A DNA stretch of 6,651 bases. Source: Arthrobacter sp. GTDB taxonomy: Bacteria > Actinomycetota > Actinomycetes > Actinomycetales > Micrococcaceae. Positions 1 through 5,709 of the stretch are shown piece by piece (the stretch's first letter is position 1; each line of letters starts with the position of its first letter). The stretch lies in NCBI GenBank assembly GCA_025464545.1, contig JAODMA010000066.1, positions 1 through 6,651 of the forward strand, in the 5' to 3' direction. Below the pieces are notes generated by a model. That model had not been told where the DNA came from, searched no databases, and worked only from the letters and a program-made list of their open reading frames with translations. Made by a program: the position numbers and the translations under genes.

Positions 1-1472
1 CCGGGCAGCTCGCCGGCGGCGTCGCCAGCCTGCACGACGGCACGGTGACTCTGCACCAGGGCACCGGCGAACTCAAGACCGGTGCCGCGGACCTCTACGC
101 GGGCCAGCTCAAACTCCGGGACGGCGCCAACACGCTTAGCTCAGGCGCGGCGCAGCTGAGCGGCGGCCTTGCCCGGCTGCAGGAAAAGACGGCCACGCTG
201 CCCGCCGACTCGCAGAAACTCGCGGCCGGCGCCGCGCAGGTGGCGGCCGGCAACGCCGCGCTCAATGCCCAACTGCAGGGGATCGCCGGACAAGTCAGCG
301 CCACCGAGCAGGCCGCAGCCCAGGCGCTGCGCGGCCGAGTGCTGGCATCGAACAGCAGGCTCGTGGCCGCCGGCGTTCTCACGCCGGACCAGGCGGACCG
401 GATTCTGGCCGATTTTGATGCCACTCCGGCCCCGCCCGCCTCGGCGTCTGCCGGCCAACTGAAGCTGGCCGCCGCCCAGGTCCAGCAACTGGCAGACGGT
501 TCCGCGGCGGTCAGCGCCGGGGCCGCGAAACTCGCCGGGGCAACACCGGCGCTCACCGACGCCGTCGGGAAGGCCTCCTCCGGCGCGGAGCAGCTCGCGG
601 GCGGCGCGGGCACCCTCACCGCCGGACAGCAGAGTGCCCTGGACGGCGCTGGGAAACTCTCCCAAGCCGCGCAGAAATTGGATGAGGGTGCGGCGCACCT
701 GGAAACCGGGGCTGCCGCCGCCTCCGACGGCGCCGGAACCCTGGCGGGCGAGCTTGCCAGCGGCGCCGGGGAAGTCCCCAATCCCGACGACGGCCAGAAG
801 GACAGCCTCGCCCGGGTAATGGCCGACCCGGTCGCTGTCAGCAACGTCTCCCAGGCAAAGGCCGGTTCCTACGGGGCGGGACTCGCGCCGTTCTTCCTCA
901 CCCTCGCCCTGTGGATCGGCGTCTTCATGCTCGTCCAGGCAATGCGGCCGGTGACGCAGCGGGCACTGGCGTCCAACGCCCCGGCGTGGAAGATCGCCGT
1001 CGGGGGCTGGCTTCCGTTCCTTGCCGTCGCGGCCATCCAGGCGAGCCTGCTGACCCTCGTCGTGGACGTGGGACTCGGACTCGACCCAGCCCACCCCGTG
1101 CTGATGTGGCTCCTCATGCTGGCCGCGGCGATGGCGTTCAGTGCGATCATCCAGGGTGTCGTGGCACTGCTCGGATCGCCGGGCAAGCTTGTGGTCCTCA
1201 TCCTGCTGGTCCTCCAGCTGGTCTCCTCCGGCGGGACCTTCCCTTGGCAGACCACGCCCGAGCCGCTGCATGTGGTGCACCAGCTCCTGCCCATGGGTTA
1301 CGTGGTCAGCGGGATGCGGCACCTCATCTACGGGGCCGACCTCGCGATCATCCTGCCCACCATGCTGGGGCTCCTTGGCTACACTTTGCTGGGGACGGCC
1401 ATGTCCATCATTGCCGTGCGCAAGCACAAGTACTGGACCCTCAAGACCTTGAAACCGGAGATCACCGTATGA
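1..1472 (+). CDS. YhgE/Pip-type membrane protein, C-terminal part (5' end outside window)
   Basis: This is the C-terminal part of a large membrane protein of the YhgE/Pip (phage infection protein) family, which is related to ABC-2-type permeases. The frame is open from base 3, and the GTG at 45 falls inside a continuing repeat, so it is not a real start. The first ~800 bases encode an Ala/Gly-rich region built of heptad-like units with Leu-x-x-Gly (for example GELKTG, AAQLSGG, AEQLAGG, AAHLETG), broken around 250-470 by a non-repeat segment. Family members place this repeat outside the membrane between the first and second membrane segments. Five hydrophobic segments follow, at about 879-944, 992-1065, 1098-1170, 1189-1235 and 1341-1416; a sixth would lie upstream of the window. 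The end is basic (RKHKYWTLKTLK). Relatives include YueB/EsaA-like proteins; the substrate is unknown. The stop overlaps the start of the TetR gene. Family call confident, function not. Confidence 0.88.
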   Translation, partial: GQLAGGVASLHDGTVTLHQGTGELKTGAADLYAGQLKLRDGANTLSSGAAQLSGGLARLQEKTATLPADSQKLAAGAAQVAAGNAALNAQLQGIAGQVSATEQAAAQALRGRVLASNSRLVAAGVLTPDQADRILADFDATPAPPASASAGQLKLAAAQVQQLADGSAAVSAGAAKLAGATPALTDAVGKASSGAEQLAGGAGTLTAGQQSALDGAGKLSQAAQKLDEGAAHLETGAAAASDGAGTLAGELASGAGEVPNPDDGQKDSLARVMADPVAVSNVSQAKAGSYGAGLAPFFLTLALWIGVFMLVQAMRPVTQRALASNAPAWKIAVGGWLPFLAVAAIQASLLTLVVDVGLGLDPAHPVLMWLLMLAAAMAFSAIIQGVVALLGSPGKLVVLILLVLQLVSSGGTFPWQTTPEPLHVVHQLLPMGYVVSGMRHLIYGADLAIILPTMLGLLGYTLLGTAMSIIAVRKHKYWTLKTLKPEITV

Positions 1473-2143
1473 GCAGCAGTTCACTGGACCGCAGCTCGGA
1501 GTCCTCCGACGGGACGGCGGCTGCCGGGGCGACAGCCGGGGCGACAGCTAAGAAACTGCGGCCGGCGCGGACTAATGCCACCAGGCAGAAGCTGTTCGAG
1601 GCTTCCATGGAGCTGATCGGCGAGCGCGGCGCTGCGGGGGTCACGGTGGACGAGATTGCTGCGGCTGCAGGGGTTTCCAAGGGCACGGTGTACTACAACT
1701 TCGGCAGCAAGTCGGACTTGATCGCCCAGTTGCTGCGCCATGGCGTGGACATCCTGCTGGCACGGCTGCTGAGCGTCAAGGACTCTTCCGCCGATCCGCT
1801 CACCGCCATGGACGAGATGATCGGACAGGCCATGGATTTCATGGCGGACTACCCTTCTTTTGCCCGCCTGTGGGTCAGCGAGAACTGGCGGACACCCAGC
1901 GAATGGCAGGACACCTTCGCCGAGCTGCGCGGGCGTCTGCTCGCCGTGATCGGGGCCGCGATCGACGGCGTGGCAGCGGTCTACCCGGTCGATCCCGGCG
2001 TCTCCCGGGGCAGCCTGGAGACCGCTATTTTCGGTGCGTGCTTTGTAGTGGGCCTGGACAGGCAGACGTACAACCCCGAACGGACCCGGGAACAAAGTAT
2101 CGCCGCAATCATGGCGTCCATGCGTGGCTACGTGGTGAAGTAG
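1469..2143 (+). CDS. TetR/AcrR-family transcriptional regulator
   Basis: A 224-residue TetR-family repressor. After a Ser/Thr/Ala-rich, probably disordered leader (residues 1-30) comes the family's N-terminal DNA-binding domain: TRQKLFEASMELIGERGAAGVTVDEIAAAAGVSKG is the pattern in outline, with the helix-turn-helix at about residues 58-77 ending in GVSKGTVYYNFGSKSDL, a classic TetR signature. Residues ~90-224 form the helical ligand-binding and dimerisation part, whose ligand cannot be read from sequence. The start is the ATG at 1469, which overlaps the TGA of the membrane protein (ATGA) and has GGAG at 1457-1460, eight bases upstream. The frame is open much further upstream but only as a shadow of the neighbour. 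The overlap implies translational coupling and shared transcription. It probably represses the unit that includes the YhgE-type protein (inference from context). A 12-base tandem duplication in the leader is reported separately. Confidence 0.93.
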   Translation: MSSSSLDRSSESSDGTAAAGATAGATAKKLRPARTNATRQKLFEASMELIGERGAAGVTVDEIAAAAGVSKGTVYYNFGSKSDLIAQLLRHGVDILLARLLSVKDSSADPLTAMDEMIGQAMDFMADYPSFARLWVSENWRTPSEWQDTFAELRGRLLAVIGAAIDGVAAVYPVDPGVSRGSLETAIFGACFVVGLDRQTYNPERTREQSIAAIMASMRGYVVK

Positions 2144-2168
2144 CCCGAACTCAAGGATGATTGGTCAC

Positions 2169-2813
2169 ATGCGCCACATGGGTAACAGCGGCAGGATAGC
2201 CATCGGAGCGTTTCTGGCCGCCGTAGCGTTGCTGGTCCTGACCGGCGTCACCTTGCACGAGGCGGTGCTCATGTGGTTCCTGGCCGCTGCGGCCGCCGCC
2301 TACGTGGCCTGCGTGGCCGAGGTAGTCATCCGCCGTCGGCACAAGACCCTCGCGGCCAGTGGAGTCGGCAGTGTCCTCCTCCTCGCTTTCGGCATCGCCT
2401 TCCTGCGGCAGTGGGGACTCGCCTTCAACCCGGATCCGGGCGCCATGTCCGCGCCGGTGAAAACGGCCCATCCGGACCTCTACTTCTACCTCGCAGCAGC
2501 ATCAGGCGCGGCCACCCTGCTGCTGCTGTTCGCCGGGACCGTCCTGCCCAGCAGGGGCGGGACCGCCCGCGCCTACCCCTCCCGCCGTCCAGCGTCGGCC
2601 ACTCGCTCTGCAGCCAGGGGGGCATCCTCGCGCGGCACGTCCTCCCGGGGTGCAGCTGCCAGAGTTCCGTCCGCCAGGGCGCCCGGGTCCAGTACAGCAC
2701 CCCGGGCAGCACCCCGGCCCGCAGCCAGGGTGCCTGCCGTCAAGCCATCTCCGGCGAAGCCGCCTGCCCCCTCTCCGGCCCGTCCGCCGGCAAGGACGTC
2801 CACCCGCCGCTGA
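2169..2813 (+). CDS. Hypothetical four-segment membrane protein with basic Ala/Pro/Arg-rich tail
   Basis: I do not recognise this protein. From the ATG at 2169 it is 214 residues. Hydrophobic segments lie at about residues 10-28, 33-54, 62-79 and 104-126, with a basic loop RRRHK after the second. Residues 127-214 are a low-complexity, strongly basic tail rich in Ala, Pro, Arg and Ser (SSRGTSSRG, RPAARVP, SPARPPARTSTRR), presumably cytoplasmic. An earlier in-frame ATG at 2157 would give 218 residues, but the AAGGA at 2153-2157 overlaps it and can only serve a downstream start, 11 bases before 2169; a third ATG at 2178 is also possible. It begins 25 bases after the TetR stop and probably shares that transcript. 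Its last 241 bases are antisense to the end of the exporter gene on the other strand. The four clean membrane segments argue that the gene is real. Confidence 0.68.
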   Translation: MRHMGNSGRIAIGAFLAAVALLVLTGVTLHEAVLMWFLAAAAAAYVACVAEVVIRRRHKTLAASGVGSVLLLAFGIAFLRQWGLAFNPDPGAMSAPVKTAHPDLYFYLAAASGAATLLLLFAGTVLPSRGGTARAYPSRRPASATRSAARGASSRGTSSRGAAARVPSARAPGSSTAPRAAPRPAARVPAVKPSPAKPPAPSPARPPARTSTRR

Positions 2814-3694
2814 GTGCGCCACGTCAGACGCCGGGGCCGCAGCACCGCCGTCGCGACTCCGCCCAGCAGCAGCACTCCGCCCAGCACCTCCGCCGTTGAC
2901 GGCACCTCCCCCAGCACCAGCCAGGCCGCCGTCATACCGACAACGGGGACCAGCAGTGTGAACGGGACGACGGCGGAGGACGGGTAGAGCGCGAGCAGCC
3001 GGTTCCAGATCCCGTATCCCACCAGGGAACCGAAGACGGCGGTGTACAGGGCACTCACCACGGTGACGGGCTGCAGCTCGGCCAGCGCCCCGGATAGCGC
3101 CGCCGGGCCGTCCAGCAGAAGTGAGAGTCCCAGCAACGGGAGCGGCACGACGGCCCCGGACCAGACCACAAGCCCCAACCCGGAGGCGGCCTTCGCCTTC
3201 CGGGCCACGATGTTCCCCGCGGCCCAGGACAAAGCGGCGGCCAGCACGATCAGAAGCGGCAGCACCGGCGCAACCAGGCTTCGCCCGACGGCCACAACGG
3301 CCAGGCCGGCCACGCCCAGGACGACGCCGGCAAACTGCAGCCGGCTCGGCCGTTCACCGAGCACGCCTGCGGCCAGCAGCACGGTCAGAAGGACCTGTGC
3401 CTGCAGGACCAGGGAGGCGAGGCCGGCCGGCATGCCGAGCGCCATGGCCAGGTACAGGAGACCGAACTGGCCGGCGCTCATGAAGAGTCCGACGCCGACG
3501 ATCGCCTTCCAGCTCACATCCGGCTTCCGGATGAAGAAGATGCACGGGAGCACCACGAGCGTGAACCGCATGGCGACGAACAGCAGCGGAGGCATCTCCG
3601 CACCATCCGGGTGCAGGCCAAGGTCGATCGCGACGAAGTTCAGGCCCCACAGCACGGCAACGAGCAGGGCCAGGGCAGAATGACGAGGGTTCAC
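2573..3694 (-). CDS. eamA: EamA-family (DMT) exporter, O-acetylserine/cysteine exporter-like, with C-terminal extension
   Basis: An inner-membrane transporter of the drug/metabolite family with two EamA repeats and about ten membrane segments within residues 1-288. It resembles from memory E. coli EamA (YdeD), which exports O-acetylserine and cysteine: shared stretches include LALLV-VWGLNFV near the N-terminus, GMPAGLASLVLQAQ (residues 87-100), SWAAGNI (156-162), VGYGIWN (225-231) and LLVPVVGM (247-254). The substrate is inferred from that similarity only. The start is the GTG at 3694; a TGA lies in frame seven codons upstream and I see no strong ribosome binding site. The family core ends near residue 290 (LRPRRLTW), but no stop occurs until 2573, which adds about 75-80 Gly/Ala/Arg/Glu-rich residues, giving 373 instead of roughly 290-310. 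This tail coincides with the overlap with the convergent gene. A 15-base palindrome covers the start codon. Confidence 0.88.
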   Translation of the reverse strand: MNPRHSALALLVAVLWGLNFVAIDLGLHPDGAEMPPLLFVAMRFTLVVLPCIFFIRKPDVSWKAIVGVGLFMSAGQFGLLYLAMALGMPAGLASLVLQAQVLLTVLLAAGVLGERPSRLQFAGVVLGVAGLAVVAVGRSLVAPVLPLLIVLAAALSWAAGNIVARKAKAASGLGLVVWSGAVVPLPLLGLSLLLDGPAALSGALAELQPVTVVSALYTAVFGSLVGYGIWNRLLALYPSSAVVPFTLLVPVVGMTAAWLVLGEVPSTAEVLGGVLLLGGVATAVLRPRRLTWRTQRRVDVLAGGRAGEGAGGFAGDGLTAGTLAAGRGAARGAVLDPGALADGTLAAAPREDVPREDAPLAAERVADAGRREG

Positions 3695-3706
3695 AGTGCC
3701 ACTGTG
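3692..3706. repeat. 15-base palindrome over the exporter start codon
   Basis: CACAGTG-C-CACTGTG is a perfect inverted repeat with seven-base arms and a one-base centre. The exporter GTG start codon (minus strand) is its left end, at 3692-3694. It could be an operator that blocks transcription or translation initiation, or a small hairpin that masks the start. It could also be chance. No regulator in the window is tied to it by evidence. Confidence 0.45.
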
Positions 3707-3736
3707 CCGGTTTCAGCCGCGCCGCGCCGCTGTCCA

Positions 3737-3768
3737 GGGGCCCCGGCCCCCGTCAGGCCGGAACGGCC
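3737..3768 (-). terminator. Weak GC-rich hairpins after the coiled-coil gene
   Basis: In the 93-base gap between the coiled-coil gene and the exporter (both minus strand) lie two short inverted repeats: GGGGC/GCCCC at 3737-3741 and 3746-3750, and GGCCG/CGGCC at 3756-3760 and 3764-3768 with a three-base loop. Neither is followed by a T-run in the minus direction. They may end or slow transcription before the exporter, but such short stems are common in DNA of this composition. Confidence 0.25.
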
Positions 3769-3787
3769 GGGACTTCGGAACAGCTCG

Positions 3788-4285
3788 TCAGAGATTGCGA
3801 GGCCTGTCGCCGCGGGGCTGATCACCCTGCGGCCTGTGCGTGCCAGGCCCTCCCTCGACATGGTTCCTCGCGCCGCGGTCCCGGCGCAGTTCCTCACCGC
3901 CAGACCCTTCGCGGGGCATTTCGTTCCTTGACTGGTTCTCGCCGCCTTTGGTGGTCGCCACGTCAGGATCCAGTTCGTCAGCCTTCCGCCGTTTCTCCTC
4001 TATATCGGCGCGGACACTCTCGGCCTCTTGCTGCGTGCCCCGGGCCTGCTCGCGCAGACGCTCGGATTCGACTTCCGCCTGTTTCGCGTCGGCTTCGGCG
4101 CGCAGCGCTTTCGCCTCACGCTCCTTGGCGCCGAGCTCGTCGGCTTTGGCTTGCTCACGCATCTCCACTGCCCGGTTCCGGTTCGCGTCCACCTTGCGCT
4201 TGCGGCTGAGAACGACTGCCACCGCGATGATCGCCAGCACGACGATGACGCCGATGATGATTCCTATGAGCTGCCCAGAATCCAC
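3788..4285 (-). CDS. Single-pass membrane coiled-coil protein, unknown function
   Basis: A 165-residue protein that I cannot assign to a named family. Residues ~6-27 are one strongly hydrophobic segment (IGIIIGVIVVLAIIAVAVVL) with a basic stop-transfer SRKRK, so it is probably anchored with a short outside N-terminus and a cytoplasmic body. Residues ~30-106 are rich in Ala, Glu, Arg and Lys with heptad-like spacing, and are expected to form a long coiled coil. The motif KADELDPDV follows at 101-109. The remainder (~110-165) is Gly/Arg/Pro/Asn-rich, charged and probably disordered. The GTG start at 4285 is supported by AAAGGTGG six bases upstream. The gene lies 114 bases downstream of the phosphatase and 93 bases upstream of the exporter, on the same strand. 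A scaffolding or envelope role would fit the layout but is a guess. Confidence 0.78.
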   Translation of the reverse strand: MDSGQLIGIIIGVIVVLAIIAVAVVLSRKRKVDANRNRAVEMREQAKADELGAKEREAKALRAEADAKQAEVESERLREQARGTQQEAESVRADIEEKRRKADELDPDVATTKGGENQSRNEMPREGSGGEELRRDRGARNHVEGGPGTHRPQGDQPRGDRPRNL

Positions 4286-4291
4286 GATGAT

Positions 4292-4299
4292 CCACCTTT
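4292..4299 (-). promoter_or_regulatory. Strong ribosome binding site deciding a GTG start
   Basis: AAAGGTGG on the minus strand closely matches the 16S anti-Shine-Dalgarno complement and ends six bases before the GTG at 4285. This fixes the start of the coiled-coil gene. Upstream of it, about 4300-4345, the sequence is richer in A and T than its surroundings, as would suit a promoter, but I see no convincing -35/-10 pair. Confidence 0.7.
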
Positions 4300-4351
4300 T
4301 CTCTCGAACCTTGTAGTCGATGAGTAGACAGCATCAGTAAACCGCAGAAAC

Positions 4352-4390
4352 GGTCCGGTGACCATGGATCGGGCGGCACGGGAAACCGCC
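4352..4390 (-). terminator. Two short hairpins downstream of the phosphatase
   Basis: Just after the phosphatase stop (4400-4402, minus strand) there is GGCGG/CCGCC at 4372-4376 and 4386-4390 with a nine-base loop, and GGTC/GACC at 4352-4355 and 4360-4363. Neither has a following T-run in the minus direction. Together they could form a weak terminator that separates the phosphatase from the coiled-coil gene. This is low-confidence because the stems are short. Confidence 0.25.
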
Positions 4391-4399
4391 GGTGAGGAG

Positions 4400-4927
4400 C
4401 TATTTGGCCCGGGGAACCTTAAAGTGCGTAAGCCGCGCGTCCTGGCCATCGAGCTCGGCCCAGGTCTTCTCCGTCTCCATCACGGTCAGGCCGCTCGTGG
4501 GGTAATGCGTGGCCGCGTCCATATAGGCATCATGGTTCGAATCCCGGGAAGCAAGGTGCATCGCCAGGTCCTGCACGCCCGGCATGTGCGCAATGACCAT
4601 CAGAGTGGTGACCGTGTCCGGAACGTGGTTGATAACGGTCAGCATCCGCTGCGCGGAAGCGGAGTAAAGCCCGTCCTCGAGTTTCGGCGTCGGGGCCTTG
4701 TCGCCGAGTTCACTGCACACCCACGTGCAGGTCTGCCGGGTCCGCAGCGCACTGGAGCAAAGAATGAAATCAGGGACCACATGGTGCTTGATCAGCCATT
4801 TTCCGGCCACCGGCGCGTCCCGGTGTCCACGCTCTTCCAGGGGCCGCTCGTGGTCCGCAACGCCCCCGGGCCAGTCGGCCTTGGCATGGCGCATTATCAC
4901 CAGCCGTTTGATGTGATGGGCGCTCAT
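4400..4927 (-). CDS. SixA-like histidine phosphatase family protein
   Basis: A 175-residue cytoplasmic enzyme of the histidine phosphatase (phosphoglycerate mutase-like) superfamily, SixA branch. The catalytic RH pair is R13-H14 in LVIMRHAKADWP, with H14 expected to carry the phosphate. R62 in SSALRTRQT and H114 in VIAHMPGV supply the rest of the phosphate pocket, and the KLEDGLYSAS segment (82-91) matches the conserved region after it. The length fits the family (E. coli SixA is about 160 residues). SixA removes phosphate from a phosphohistidine on a signalling or phosphotransfer protein; the partner here cannot be told, since no HPt or PTS gene is in the window. The ATG at 4927 has AGGA seven bases upstream. 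It is divergent from the cupin gene across 157 bases. Short members of this superfamily are often loosely annotated, so other phosphate substrates remain possible. Confidence 0.9.
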   Translation of the reverse strand: MSAHHIKRLVIMRHAKADWPGGVADHERPLEERGHRDAPVAGKWLIKHHVVPDFILCSSALRTRQTCTWVCSELGDKAPTPKLEDGLYSASAQRMLTVINHVPDTVTTLMVIAHMPGVQDLAMHLASRDSNHDAYMDAATHYPTSGLTVMETEKTWAELDGQDARLTHFKVPRAK

Positions 4928-4978
4928 GTCCCAATCCTAGTGGGGCCGCGATTCGACCCGCGCGCAATACCTCCGCCC

Positions 4979-4999
4979 GCTGCCGCTGGCTGCGGCAGC
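4979..4999. repeat. Perfect 8-base inverted repeat in the divergent promoter region
   Basis: GCTGCCGC at 4979-4986 and GCGGCAGC at 4992-4999 are exact reverse complements around the five-base centre TGGCT. The arrangement suits either a dimeric-repressor operator or an RNA hairpin in the cupin leader. It sits 51 bases from the phosphatase start and 85 from the cupin start, so it could act on either gene. Confidence 0.5.
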
Positions 5000-5019
5000 A
5001 ACGGAAAGCGCTGGCACGA

Positions 5020-5059
5020 GGAAGGTCCGGGCAAGAGCTGTCCTTCCCGTTGCCCCGGA
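5020..5059 (+). repeat. Interleaved inverted repeats upstream of the cupin gene
   Basis: Two complementary pairs overlap. GGAAGG (5020-5025) pairs with CCTTCC (5042-5047). TCCGGGCAA (5026-5034) pairs with TTGCCCCGGA (5050-5059) with one bulged C. Because the pairs interleave, a transcript from this strand could form one stem or the other, or both as a pseudoknot. Whether the region is transcribed at all is not shown by the sequence. Confidence 0.4.
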
Positions 5060-5084
5060 ATCCCAGCAAGCGGACTATAGATCC

Positions 5085-5615
5085 ATGAGCGCAAGAAAAT
5101 TTGGACCCGTGGGCGACGATGCAGGCGCCCTTGTCCGGTTCGGCGAGGCCATGACGGCCCGGACAATTCTCGATGCAACGGCAACCGGGGAAGGTTTCTC
5201 CATCGTTGAGCACTTACTCGAAGCACGCGAACTCGCGGCACCACTTCACCTGCACAGTCGCGAGGACGAGTTCACGGTCGTCACCAACGGTCGAATCGGC
5301 TTCCTCCTCGGCGAGGAGGTCTTTGAGGCCGGTCCGGGCGAGCTGGTCCGAAAGCCGAGGGACCAATGGCATACCTTTTGGAATGCCGGAGATGAGCAGG
5401 CACGGGTGCTCGAAATTATCTCGCCGGCAGGGTTCGAGAAGTACTTCGACGAGATCGGCGCGTTCTTTCCGGACGGTTCACCGCCAGACCTCGAAGGTAT
5501 GGCTGACGCTTCCCGGAGGTACGGTCTCCAGATGGATTTCAGTTCCCTGCCCCGACTCATCGAGCGGTTCGGTTTGACGCGTCCGTTGGAAATGGACGCG
5601 GAGCCGCCGGGTTAA
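5085..5615 (+). CDS. Single-domain cupin protein, probably metal-binding
   Basis: A 176-residue cupin. Motif 1 is complete: H55-x-H57, four residues, E62, six residues, G69 (PLHLHSREDEFTVVTNG). Motif 2 follows as G85-x5-P91-x-D93-x2-H96-x3-N100 (GELVRKPRDQWHTFWN), with Asp where many members have Gly. H55, H57, E62 and H96 are thus in place as metal ligands, so an active dioxygenase, isomerase or small-molecule binding protein is possible; this superfamily is too varied to name a substrate. Residues ~118-176 form a C-terminal part beyond the barrel, including EKYFDEIGAFF and SLPRLIERFGL. The ATG at 5085 lacks a clear ribosome binding site; TATAGAT lies just before it. Its codons look somewhat less G/C-rich than those of neighbours, a weak hint of separate origin. 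It stands alone between a divergent and a convergent gene. Confidence 0.87.
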   Translation: MSARKFGPVGDDAGALVRFGEAMTARTILDATATGEGFSIVEHLLEARELAAPLHLHSREDEFTVVTNGRIGFLLGEEVFEAGPGELVRKPRDQWHTFWNAGDEQARVLEIISPAGFEKYFDEIGAFFPDGSPPDLEGMADASRRYGLQMDFSSLPRLIERFGLTRPLEMDAEPPG

Positions 5616-5699
5616 CGCACAAAGCGACATGCCGCCGGAGTGCCGGAACGCCGGCCGAGGAGCGAACGCTGAGACACGGCGGAATGCCGCTTAGTGCGT
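5615..5699. terminator. 85-base branched inverted-repeat element between convergent genes
   Basis: Arms at 5615-5637 and 5677-5699 are 23 bases each and complementary at 20 positions, with three single mismatches at symmetrical places (5621/5693, 5627/5687, 5631/5683). The 39-base centre holds a hairpin GCCGG-AACG-CCGGC (5642-5655) and a small repeat AGCGAACGCT (5661-5670). The left arm starts on the last base of the cupin stop codon, and the right arm ends ten bases short of the stop of the winged-helix gene. That placement suits a bidirectional terminator. No T-run follows in either direction, so it is not a canonical intrinsic terminator. A dispersed repeat element is the alternative. Confidence 0.6.
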
Positions 5700-5709
5700 G
5701 GAGCTGAAA

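Larger units (their letters stand above)
4928..5084. promoter_or_regulatory. Divergent intergenic region of the phosphatase and cupin genes
   Basis: This 157-base spacer must hold the promoters for both divergent genes. The only -10-like stretch I see is TATAGAT at 5076-5082, a few bases before the cupin ATG. It lacks a convincing -35, and the cupin has no clear ribosome binding site, so a leaderless or near-leaderless transcript is possible. A perfect hairpin and a pair of interleaved inverted repeats lie inside the spacer and are listed separately. Confidence 0.5.

Noticed and set aside
1..850. Possible DNA-level tandem repeat array or CRISPR-like array
   Set aside because: The periodicity is in the protein (Leu-x-x-Gly heptads) and the DNA units are too divergent; there are no identical repeats with spacers.
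911..1468. Upstream extension of the TetR reading frame
   Set aside because: The extension is an Arg/Pro/Gly-rich shadow of the membrane protein in another frame; the TetR fold begins after the ATG at 1469, which has its own ribosome binding site.
141..1484. Long minus-strand open frame (447 codons) opposite the YhgE-type gene
   Set aside because: It has no recognisable domain, is His/Gly/Arg-rich in the way of antisense shadows, and the plus strand encodes a clear repeat and membrane domain.
1481..2095. Minus-strand open frame opposite the TetR gene
   Set aside because: No family features; the plus strand has an unmistakable TetR helix-turn-helix.
3042..3683. Plus-strand open frame opposite the exporter
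   Set aside because: Ser/Thr/Arg/Pro-rich antisense shadow; the minus strand encodes a ten-segment transporter.
4358..5080. Plus-strand open frame opposite the phosphatase and running across the divergent spacer
   Set aside because: The phosphatase motifs on the minus strand are complete, and this frame has no domain or ribosome binding site.
5615..5699. Possible tRNA or tRNA-like gene, because of length and branched folding
   Set aside because: No T-loop consensus, no anticodon-stem arrangement and no acceptor pattern; the long 23-base outer stem is unlike a tRNA.
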